Notes under the pieces: model-generated
What the model was told of the DNA's origin: nothing
The model's input: only the letters and a program-made list of their open reading frames with translations
Database searches by the model: none
Shown here: positions 25,686-33,045 of the stretch, in pieces
Layout: every line of letters begins with the position of its first letter
Position numbering within the stretch: position 1 is the stretch's first letter
DNA from: Gammaproteobacteria bacterium
Lineage (GTDB): Bacteria; Pseudomonadota; Gammaproteobacteria; Pseudomonadales; Azotimanducaceae
Reading direction: 5' to 3'
Length of the DNA: 48,890 nt
Assembly: GCA_030428905.1 (NCBI GenBank)
Contig: JAUIED010000014.1
Span: forward strand, 1-48,890
Program-made: the position numbers and the translations under genes

Positions 25686-28175
25686 ATGAACACACGATTC
25701 GACAAACCATCGTCGGCGCGGAGAGCCATTGCCGCTGCGTTGCTGCCGGTATACGGAGCATTCGCGCTCGCTACGACGGCCATCACCAGCACGCCTGCGG
25801 TTGCGGCGGAGAACAACCTCGCCATCGAGGAGATCGTTGTTACGGCGCGCAAACGTGAGGAGCGTCTGGTAGACACGCCGGTAGCGATCGCAGCGCTTGC
25901 GCAGGAAGAGGTTGAGGCTTACTACACGCGTGACCTCGATCAACTCACCACACGCATACCCGGCGTGCAGATCGGCCACGCCGCGGGCGGCGGAGCTGGT
26001 GGCAGTATTTTCATTCGCGGAGTGGGTAACCTTGCCGTCGACTACGGCGCGGATCAGCCAGTGTCGCTTGTGATCGACGGCATGAGTTTCAGCCGCGGGC
26101 ACATGCTGGACACGGGCCTGTTTGACCTCGCCTCGGTAGAGGTGCTGAAAGGGCCGCAGGCGTTGTACTTCGGCAAGAACAGCCCGGCTGGTGTGATCTC
26201 CGTGACCAGCGTCACCCCGGAAGTTGGGGCGGAGATGGATGGGTTCGTGCGGGCTGCCTACGAGTTTGTCACCGAAGATCCGGTGCTCGAAGCCGGCATC
26301 TCGTTTCCTGTGGGCGAGACGCTGGCCATACGATTGGCAGGTCGTTATCAGGACATGCGGGGTGGTTACCTGGAAAACAGCGCACAACCGCTGGACACCA
26401 CGGCCATCAACAGTGGGCCAACGCGCGGTGCATCCTACGATGACTACCCGGAACAGGAGCAGAACGTTGTGCGGCTCACCGCAGTGTGGGAGCCGACCGA
26501 CCGCTTCGACGCCACCTTGAAACTGTTCCGATCCTTCACCAAGCAGAACGATGCGGGGCGTACGGTGTTGTACTCCTGCGTGGATGGCCCCGGTGCCAAT
26601 CCTTACTACCTGTTCCTGCCGGACCCCACACAGGTCTGCCCGAACAACGAGCCTAAGCTACGCAGAAACGGCGCATTGCCGCCGGCGGCCGTGGTCAACG
26701 CCGCACCCAATATCACCGACAGCTCCGAGTTCTTCAACAGGTTGGTCAACGAGATGCACACCCTGGAGATGAATCTGGATCTGGGTGCATTCAAGCTTTC
26801 CTCGGTCACCGGCTTCTGGGACTACAAGCATCGCGAATACACCAACTACGACTACACGAGCTATGCGATCGTGGTGTCGAGGCAGGGCGAGTCGGGCGAA
26901 TCATTTACCCAGGAGCTGCGCCTGCAGTCCCAGTTCGATGGCCCTGTCAACTTCATGCTGGGCGCCTTCTACGAAGACTCCGAGCGCGACCTGGACGCGC
27001 CGGTGCAGATTCTGCCCAACGCGTTTGTGGGTGGGCCGGATCCGGACCCGAACTCCATCTATCCGGGCACGAGCATCAACTACCACCAGCACTGGGACAA
27101 CAACATCGAGAGCTTCTCGGTGTTCGGCAGTATCGACTGGGACATCAACGACCAGTTCTCGCTGACTGCGGGCGCTCGGTACACCGACGAGGAGCGCGAT
27201 TCCTTCGGCGGCAATATCTACGAGCGTGGGCTTGGATTCTCGCCGGATGGGGTGTTCTACTCGCCGGAAGGCAGTGCGGACAATCTGTCGCCGGAAGTCA
27301 CCCTGAGCTGGACGCCGCAGGAAGACCTGCTGGTGTATCTGGCCTACAAGACCGGCTTTCAGTCGTTCGGTATATCCAATCCCGGCACGGTACCCGACCT
27401 GTCTGCAGCTACGCAGGCGGCCATCGACGATTTCTTCATTTTCGACGAAACCGAGGTGGACGGATTCGAGCTGGGCGCGAAGGGATACTTCTTGGACGGA
27501 CGTATGTCTGCCGACGTGACGCTCTACTCCTACGAATACACCGACCTGCAGGTTGCGGTGTTCGACTCCACGACCACGACCTTCTCCACGCAGAACGCGG
27601 CGGTAGCAACCGTGGAGGGGATCGAGGCAAACGTCGTCTTCCAGGCGACCGAGGCGTTGCAGTTACGCGCAGCCGGGCAATACAGCGCGCTGGAGTTCGA
27701 CAAGTTTGCCGACGCGCAGTGCCACACCGCGCAGCTTGTGGTCGCCACTGGTCCGGGCTGCCACTTCGACCCGGTGATCGGCGCGAATGTGCAGGATCTG
27801 TCGGGCGAGCGTTACGGCGGCCCGCCTTTGCAATTCAACGTCGGAGCGACGTTCGACACCATGTTTGCAGGAAACTGGGGGTTGGAGCTCACCGCCGACG
27901 TCATCTGGCACGACGATGGCTACAAGACCCGTGGGCAACCGAACACGGACATCCCGTCGCGCACGGTTGCCAATCTGGCCGCTCGGGTTTATCAGGCGGA
28001 AGGACCGTGGGAGTTTGGCTTGATCTGCTCGAACTGTACGGATGAGATCTACGTGACGAGCATTCAGGACAAGCCGCTGGGCGCATCGATACCGGGTACC
28101 GGCATCGCGGATCTCACCGGGCAGATCGCCTACCCGCGGCTGGTCACGGCGCAGATTACGTACTACATGCGTTAG
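25686..28175 (+). CDS. TonB-dependent receptor
   Basis: 829 aa from ATG 25686, with GGAGGGGAA just before it; the open frame upstream lacks homology. A signal peptide of about 41 residues ends AVAA. The TonB-box-like IEEIVVTARKREE is followed by the plug (TRIPGVQIGHAAGGGAGGSI; VLKGPQALYFGKNSPAGVIS) and a beta-barrel ending ITYYMR. This pattern is that of the large Caulobacter/sphingomonad-type receptor family taking up non-siderophore substrates such as hydrophobic compounds. An AT-rich TATATAAA box at 25560-25567 might be part of its promoter. The stop shares TTAG with the convergent cytochrome c gene. Confidence 0.92.
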   Translation: MNTRFDKPSSARRAIAAALLPVYGAFALATTAITSTPAVAAENNLAIEEIVVTARKREERLVDTPVAIAALAQEEVEAYYTRDLDQLTTRIPGVQIGHAAGGGAGGSIFIRGVGNLAVDYGADQPVSLVIDGMSFSRGHMLDTGLFDLASVEVLKGPQALYFGKNSPAGVISVTSVTPEVGAEMDGFVRAAYEFVTEDPVLEAGISFPVGETLAIRLAGRYQDMRGGYLENSAQPLDTTAINSGPTRGASYDDYPEQEQNVVRLTAVWEPTDRFDATLKLFRSFTKQNDAGRTVLYSCVDGPGANPYYLFLPDPTQVCPNNEPKLRRNGALPPAAVVNAAPNITDSSEFFNRLVNEMHTLEMNLDLGAFKLSSVTGFWDYKHREYTNYDYTSYAIVVSRQGESGESFTQELRLQSQFDGPVNFMLGAFYEDSERDLDAPVQILPNAFVGGPDPDPNSIYPGTSINYHQHWDNNIESFSVFGSIDWDINDQFSLTAGARYTDEERDSFGGNIYERGLGFSPDGVFYSPEGSADNLSPEVTLSWTPQEDLLVYLAYKTGFQSFGISNPGTVPDLSAATQAAIDDFFIFDETEVDGFELGAKGYFLDGRMSADVTLYSYEYTDLQVAVFDSTTTTFSTQNAAVATVEGIEANVVFQATEALQLRAAGQYSALEFDKFADAQCHTAQLVVATGPGCHFDPVIGANVQDLSGERYGGPPLQFNVGATFDTMFAGNWGLELTADVIWHDDGYKTRGQPNTDIPSRTVANLAARVYQAEGPWEFGLICSNCTDEIYVTSIQDKPLGASIPGTGIADLTGQIAYPRLVTAQITYYMR

Positions 28176-28585
28176 CGTGGGTCCAATCGCGCGGCGGCGA
28201 CTTCTGCCTCGCTCAGCCAGACAACGTCGTCGCCCCAGCTATTGGAGATGAAAGCGATGATGGCCGCGATCTCCGCATTGGAGAGGAACGCAAGCGACGG
28301 CATCAGCCGCTCCGGGTCGCCGTCGCCCTGCAGGTGGCGTGTGCGGCCGTCGATGATCGTGCGGATCAGTCGGGTGCCATCCGCCAGCAACGCCGGGTCG
28401 CGCAGCGAAGGGTAGAGCGCAGCCTCGCCGTAGCCGTCGAGCTGATGACATTGCTGGCAGTTGTCGGCGAAGGCTAACGCGCCTAGGGCAATGCGGTTGC
28501 GGACTTCCCGCTCCTCCGCGGCGGCGGCGCTTTGGGCAAGGCTCAACAGGCAACACAGAAGAAGCAGGCGAATTCGCACCGGCAT
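28172..28585 (-). CDS. Secreted class I cytochrome c
   Basis: 137 aa. A signal peptide (RLLLLCCLLSLAQSAAA) precedes one haem site C43-Q-Q-C46-H47. M95 in RLMPSLAF is the likely axial ligand, and LSNAEIAAIIAFISNSWG is the usual C-terminal helix of short periplasmic c-type cytochromes. It would carry electrons in the periplasm, partner unknown. Convergent with the TonB receptor gene (4-nt overlap). Confidence 0.9.
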   Translation of the reverse strand: MPVRIRLLLLCCLLSLAQSAAAAEEREVRNRIALGALAFADNCQQCHQLDGYGEAALYPSLRDPALLADGTRLIRTIIDGRTRHLQGDGDPERLMPSLAFLSNAEIAAIIAFISNSWGDDVVWLSEAEVAAARLDPR

Positions 28586-28645
28586 CGCAGATCCCTCCTA
28601 CGGACGTGCGGATCCTAACATCGCAAACGTAAAGCTGCTGTAGCG

Positions 28646-29965
28646 CTACCGCAGAGCGGCAAGCTTGCGGTACAGCGCCCGCTCGCTGAGCCCGAGCTTT
28701 GCCGCCAGGCTGCGCCGATCACCTCGGTGACGGGCCAGTGCCGAGCGCAGGTAGCGTTGCTCGGCCTCCGCCAGCGGCACGATAGGTCCTTCGTTCAGAC
28801 GTTCGGCACCCCCGGCGTGTCCCGAGCCCAGGCGCAACGTCGGCGGCAGGTGTTCCAGGCGGATCTCTCCCTCAGTGGCGAGCAGCGTGGCGCGTTCGAT
28901 GATGTTGCCAAGCTCGCGCACGTTGCCTGGAAAGTCGTACGCCGACAGCACCTCTTCAGCTTCCGCCTGCACGCGCAGGTGCGCAGCGCCCTGCCGCTCG
29001 AGCAGAGCGTCGATGAGCAGCGCCAGGTCGCCCCTGCGTTCACGCAAGGGTGGCACGCGAATCTCGAAAACGCTCAGCCGGTAGTAGAGATCCTCACGCA
29101 TGTTGCCGGCGCGGACGAGTTGCAGCAGGTCGCGGTTGGTGGTGCATACCAGGCGAACATCTGCCTCACGCCACGCACTGGTGCCCACGCGGCGAAAGCG
29201 GTGCGCCTCGAGCAGTTGCAGGAGCTTCACCTGTGCGGCCTGTGGTATCTCGCTCACTTCGTCGAGAACCAGCGTACCGCCGTGCGCCGCTTCCACGAGC
29301 CCCGGCGTGTCTTCGTTTCCGAAGAGCTCCATCTCAAACTGCGTAGCGCTTGAACCGCTGCAGGTCACCGTAACCAGGGGCGCTGAGGCACGGTTGCTCT
29401 CAGCGTGCACGGCTTGGGCGACGAGGGCTTTGCCGGTGCCGGATTCGCCGTGCAGCATCACGGGGGTTGCCGCTCGGGCTACGCGGGTCACCAGGCCGAG
29501 CATTTCCTGGAATGCGGGGGAGCGTCCGAGCAGCGTGGTGTCTGTATGTCTGCGCGCGGCAGCGGCTTGTGTGGGCTGCATGCGCTCGATGAAGAACATG
29601 ACCTCGCCGGATTGCGGATGCAGCACGGGCCACATCTCGACGTTCACATACTCTTCGCCTTTGGGCGTGTGGTGCACGTGCAGCACACGCGACGGCTTGC
29701 GCGTGGCGTGGCTTTCCTTGAGCGGGCAGGTTTCCCCAGCCATGTCGCACGGCACGGTGTAGTGGTGCGATATGCGATAGCAGTGGCGGTTGCGCGTGAT
29801 GCGATCGCTGAAGCCGTAGTGCGCCCGGTAGGCGTCATTGGCGAGCAGAATCTCGTACTGCGGGCTGAGCAGAATGGCCGGCTCGTCGAAGCAGTTGAGC
29901 ACGCCCTGGAGTGCATTCAGCGCATCGTCGGCGCTGTCGAGGAAACTGCCTTGTCTGTCAGCCAT
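28646..29965 (-). CDS. PAS-AAA+-Fis regulator of the sigma-54 activator family lacking GAFTGA
   Basis: 439 aa. An N-terminal PAS domain (residues about 18-130) carries C62, H67, H68, C73 and C80 in HCYRISHHYTVPCDMAGETC. The AAA+ domain has Walker A GESGTGK at 173-179, Walker B TLVLDE at 231-236 and FPGNVRELGN near 345. A Fis-type HTH ends the protein (RSLAAKLGLSERALYRKL). The segment between ELFG (213-216) and GGTLVLDE is only 12 residues long and has no GAFTGA loop, which activators need to contact sigma-54. It may act like TyrR on sigma-70 promoters or as a repressor. A palindrome lies at 29997-30019, upstream of its start. Confidence 0.88.
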   Translation of the reverse strand: MADRQGSFLDSADDALNALQGVLNCFDEPAILLSPQYEILLANDAYRAHYGFSDRITRNRHCYRISHHYTVPCDMAGETCPLKESHATRKPSRVLHVHHTPKGEEYVNVEMWPVLHPQSGEVMFFIERMQPTQAAAARRHTDTTLLGRSPAFQEMLGLVTRVARAATPVMLHGESGTGKALVAQAVHAESNRASAPLVTVTCSGSSATQFEMELFGNEDTPGLVEAAHGGTLVLDEVSEIPQAAQVKLLQLLEAHRFRRVGTSAWREADVRLVCTTNRDLLQLVRAGNMREDLYYRLSVFEIRVPPLRERRGDLALLIDALLERQGAAHLRVQAEAEEVLSAYDFPGNVRELGNIIERATLLATEGEIRLEHLPPTLRLGSGHAGGAERLNEGPIVPLAEAEQRYLRSALARHRGDRRSLAAKLGLSERALYRKLAALR

Positions 29966-29996
29966 CTTGGGGCGTTTGTGTCGTTTGCGGCAGAAA

Positions 29997-30019
29997 GGGA
30001 CAGGTATTGTACGTGTCCC
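29997..30019. promoter_or_regulatory. Palindrome upstream of the PAS-AAA+-Fis gene
   Basis: Half-sites GGGACA (29997-30002) and TGTCCC (30014-30019) enclose GTA and TAC, giving a 23-bp imperfect palindrome GGGACA-n-GTA-nnn-TAC-n-TGTCCC. It ends 31 bp before the regulator's start codon, a fitting place for autoregulation. No second copy was noticed elsewhere in the window. Confidence 0.45.
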
Positions 30020-30043
30020 GCTGAATTCCGCACGCCGGTGGCC

Positions 30044-30074
30044 TTAGCAGGCTGCTGAAAAAGCACCCTGTTAG
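30044..30074. repeat. Deleted 31-bp remnant of the 149-bp TTAG-flanked repeat
   Basis: TTAG, then CAGGCTGCTGAAAAAG and CACCCTG, then TTAG. It joins the left end of the 149-bp repeat to its right end; both ends share AGCA at the junction, so 118 bp of interior was probably lost by recombination at this tetranucleotide. It lies just past the stop of the secreted-protein gene. The right TTAG gives that gene a second in-frame stop at 30071-30073. Confidence 0.75.
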
Positions 30075-30082
30075 GTGCTCGG

Positions 30083-31159
30083 TCAACGTCCGGCGGCAAC
30101 GAGCCGCTCGCCGCTGACACCGAACGTGCCGTAGGGATCGAAGGAAGGGTCGCTGGTGAGTACATACGTGCCGTCGGCCAGCTTCCAGGCCTGATCGTAG
30201 AAGCTGGACAGTTGTACCGTGCCGCCCGGCGCGCCGGCGTCGTTGTAGGTTTCCACGCCGCGGATGTACTCCAGGAACTCCCGGGCGCGGTAGTCGGCGC
30301 TCTGCTGCTGGTTGCGCCAGGTGTCGTTGATGATGCGGCTGATCTGCTCGTGCGTGTTGCGCCAGATCTCTCCGCGTTGGCGAATGCCTTCCCGAGCGAT
30401 CTGGCCCATTTTGGCGTTGTGCTGAGCGATGAGTTGCTGCCAGGGTGGGTTGGGGGTGTAGGAGCGCCGCAGGGCTTCGAATACGGATGGATCGTGCGAG
30501 TGGGCCAGGCCCCAGCTTGCAAACGCGGGGTGGGCGAAGCCGGTCCAGCTCTCAATGGCGGTGCCGTAGCCGCCACCGCCGGTGCGGATATAGGTGACGA
30601 CCACGGTGGCGATGATAGAACCCCTCATCGCTCTGCCCTGGGCATCTGTGAATGTGAGAAAGATCTCGCCGCTGGTGGCCGTCACCTCCATTCTCTGGAA
30701 TCCATCGTCCTGCACGCCAGTGCTCGCCGATGCCTGCTGCTCAAGGTCTGCCCGACGGCGAAAGCCGGTGATCTGTCCGTTGGGTACGATCTGACCAGCC
30801 AGCGCCGAAAGGTAGCTTTGCGCGCTGTCGATCTGCGCCAGCGGGCAGCCAGGGATGTTCGGCGCGCCGAGGTGATTCCACTCCCACTGCTGCTGCGGAA
30901 GGATGGCCATGCCGGCGCTGCCGTCTGCGGCCTGCGCGGTCCAGTTCGCGGCGTATCCGTTCACGCAGGTGTGCTGCTGGCCCCATTCAATGCCTCCGCC
31001 GGTTTGCCAGCCATGCGGGATGAACAGCGAGCCGGCGGCCATGGGCTGACCGAAGCCTTGTGCATCCACTATTACGGATCGATCGAGCCGCAACGTGGTT
31101 GCGTGGCTTGCAAGGCACGTTGTGAGCAGGAAGGACATGATCAGAGCTTGGCGCTGCAT
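30083..31159 (-). CDS. Secreted protein of unknown function
   Basis: 358 aa from ATG 31159; the frame is open upstream but without signal-peptide character. MQRQALIMSFLLTTCLASHA is a signal peptide (ATG 31138 is an alternative start). No known domain is recognised. Notable stretches are PIP-like GCPLAQID, PPWQQLIAQHNAKM, a helical section with AREGIRQRGEIWRNTHEQIS, and a C-terminal GGTVQLSSFYDQAW followed by YVLTSDPSFDPY that looks like a small beta domain. It is likely periplasmic or released. The gene is divergent from the sulfide locus (239-bp region). Confidence 0.65.
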   Translation of the reverse strand: MQRQALIMSFLLTTCLASHATTLRLDRSVIVDAQGFGQPMAAGSLFIPHGWQTGGGIEWGQQHTCVNGYAANWTAQAADGSAGMAILPQQQWEWNHLGAPNIPGCPLAQIDSAQSYLSALAGQIVPNGQITGFRRRADLEQQASASTGVQDDGFQRMEVTATSGEIFLTFTDAQGRAMRGSIIATVVVTYIRTGGGGYGTAIESWTGFAHPAFASWGLAHSHDPSVFEALRRSYTPNPPWQQLIAQHNAKMGQIAREGIRQRGEIWRNTHEQISRIINDTWRNQQQSADYRAREFLEYIRGVETYNDAGAPGGTVQLSSFYDQAWKLADGTYVLTSDPSFDPYGTFGVSGERLVAAGR

Positions 31160-31246
31160 CCTTGGTTTCCGGTTGATGAGTTCTGCTGAGTAACAGCGAA
31201 ATGGGTGCGCGTTGCAGGTCAAGGCGTAGGAGCTGCCGGGTTGGCG

Positions 31247-31269
31247 AAACTGCCAAAAATGGCAGTTTT
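31247..31269 (+). terminator. Terminator-like hairpin in a divergent intergenic region
   Basis: AAACTGCCA (31247-31255) pairs perfectly with TGGCAGTTT (31260-31268) around an AAAA loop, followed by one more T then C on the plus strand. It resembles a factor-independent terminator, but lies between two genes that diverge, so no annotated plus-strand transcript ends here. It could end a small RNA, or act as an operator. Confidence 0.5.
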
Positions 31270-31398
31270 CTCTCCGCATCGGACGTTTCTGGCAGCTTGC
31301 GTGCGCTAGATGGTACGGGAAAGTACGAAATTGTCCTCGTGCTACCTTTCTTGATATTTCTAATGCATCTATAGTTATGCCTAAAAGGGATATAGGAA

Positions 31399-32262
31399 AT
31401 GGCCGTGCAGATTCACCCCTTCTTCGACAAAGACACATCCACCTACTCGTACGTCGTTTCTGATGCGGCGAGCGGCAAGGCGCTGATTCTCGATTCGGTG
31501 TACGACTACGATCCGGCATCCGGGCGGGTAAACACCACCTCGGCGGACGCCATCGTCGCTTTCGTTGAACAACACGCACTCGACGTGTGCTGGATACTCG
31601 AAACCCACGCGCATGCTGATCACCTCTCCGCGGGGCGATACCTCAAGGAGCGGCTGGGTGGCCTTACGGGGATCGGCAGCCGCATCACTGAAGTGCAGTC
31701 CATCTTCGCCGGGGTGTTCAATTTCGAGGATAGCTTCGCCAGCGATGGCAGCCAGTTCGACCGCTTGTTCGAAGATGGCGATCGTCTGGAGTTCGGCGCG
31801 CATACCATCACGGTGATGCACACGCCCGGACATACGCCTGCGTGTGTTACATATATTGTTAATGGGGCGGCGTTTGTAGGCGACACGCTTTTCATGCCGG
31901 ACTACGGAACGGCGCGCACGGACTTTCCGGGCGGTGATGCCGCAACGCTCTACAGCTCTATACAGAAGATCATGGCGCTACCGGACGACACGCGTTTGTA
32001 CATGTGTCATGACTACTTATCCGGCGAGCGCAAGGAGTATCACTGCGAGACCACGGTGGCAGCGCAGCGAGAGAACAACGTGCACGTGCACGAAGGGATC
32101 GCGCAGGCAGATTTCGTAGCCATGCGTGAAGCGCGCGATGCGGATCTGGCTGCGCCCAGGCTGCTGTTGCCTTCGGTGCAGTTCAACATCCGCGCGGGCG
32201 TCTTTCCGGAGGCGGAGTCGAACGGCACGGCCTACTTCAAAATTCCAATCAGGCGGGCATAG
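31399..32262 (+). CDS. Persulfide dioxygenase (ETHE1-like metallo-beta-lactamase fold)
   Basis: 287 aa. Metal motif ETHAHADH at 68-75 (H70, H72, D74, H75), HTPGHT at 141-146, GDTLF at 161-165 (D162) and CHDY at 203-206. PDYGTARTDFPGGDAATLYS is typical of ETHE1/Blh-type persulfide dioxygenases, which oxidise glutathione persulfide to sulfite with O2 at a mononuclear iron. AAGGGA lies 8 nt before ATG 31399. The downstream genes (sulfite exporter, SQR) are its usual partners. It begins the sulfide locus and the next gene starts 3 nt after its stop. Confidence 0.9.
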   Translation: MAVQIHPFFDKDTSTYSYVVSDAASGKALILDSVYDYDPASGRVNTTSADAIVAFVEQHALDVCWILETHAHADHLSAGRYLKERLGGLTGIGSRITEVQSIFAGVFNFEDSFASDGSQFDRLFEDGDRLEFGAHTITVMHTPGHTPACVTYIVNGAAFVGDTLFMPDYGTARTDFPGGDAATLYSSIQKIMALPDDTRLYMCHDYLSGERKEYHCETTVAAQRENNVHVHEGIAQADFVAMREARDADLAAPRLLLPSVQFNIRAGVFPEAESNGTAYFKIPIRRA

Positions 32263-32265
32263 ATC

Positions 32266-33036
32266 ATGGCGGCAATGATTCTCGCCTGGCCAGGGGCGCT
32301 GGCCATTGGTCTCAGCCTTGGGCTGTTGGGGTCCGGCGGCTCGATCCTGACCGTACCGGTTCTGGTGTATCTGGTTGGGCAGGAAGAGCGGCTTGCGATC
32401 GCCGGGTCGCTGGCCATCGTCGGCATGATTGCCGCGGCAGCCGTTGTGCCTTATCTGAAGGAGCGGCTGGTGCATTGGCGCAGTGTCTGGCTGTTCGGCA
32501 TTCCCGGCATGTTGGGCACCTACCTCGGCGCCTGGTCGAGCGTGTTCGTCACGGGCGAAGTGCAGCTTGCCGCATTCGCTGTGGTCATGGTGCTGGCGTC
32601 GTGGTTCATGCTGCGATCCACCTGCCCCGAGCCCGTGCAGGGCGAGCGGCCAATGCTGAAAATCGCCGCGGAAGGGCTGGCCGTGGGTGCGGTGACGGGG
32701 TTTGTGGGAGTGGGCGGCGGCTTCCTGGTCGTACCGGCGCTCGTGCTGCTCGGCGGCTTGAGCATGCACCGCGCGGTGCCCACGAGCCTCATCATCATTG
32801 CCCTGAAGTCGGCCACCGGCTTCTACAAGTACACCGAGGTCCTGGCACAGGAGAACCTCAGCCTGGACTGGACGGTGATCGGCGCTGTGACCGCGGTCGG
32901 CATCATCGGCAGCTTCGCGGGAAGCGCCGTCGCTGTGCGGTTGCCGCAGGAAACGCTGAAACGCTACTTCGGCTGGTTTCTGGTGGGTATGGGGCTGTTC
33001 ATTCTCTATCGGTCGTTGCCGGCCTTACTGGTCTAG
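32266..33036 (+). CDS. TauE/SafE family sulfite/organosulfonate exporter
   Basis: 256 aa with about eight membrane helices. The N-terminal GLSLGLLGSGGSILTVPVLV and internal GFVGVGGGFLVVPALVLLGG repeat is the TauE/SafE two-fold hallmark. Placed between persulfide dioxygenase and SQR, it most likely removes sulfite made by the dioxygenase. It is separated by 3 nt and 9 nt from its neighbours, so it is part of the same transcript. Confidence 0.9.
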   Translation: MAAMILAWPGALAIGLSLGLLGSGGSILTVPVLVYLVGQEERLAIAGSLAIVGMIAAAAVVPYLKERLVHWRSVWLFGIPGMLGTYLGAWSSVFVTGEVQLAAFAVVMVLASWFMLRSTCPEPVQGERPMLKIAAEGLAVGAVTGFVGVGGGFLVVPALVLLGGLSMHRAVPTSLIIIALKSATGFYKYTEVLAQENLSLDWTVIGAVTAVGIIGSFAGSAVAVRLPQETLKRYFGWFLVGMGLFILYRSLPALLV

Positions 33037-33045
33037 GAGACGCGC

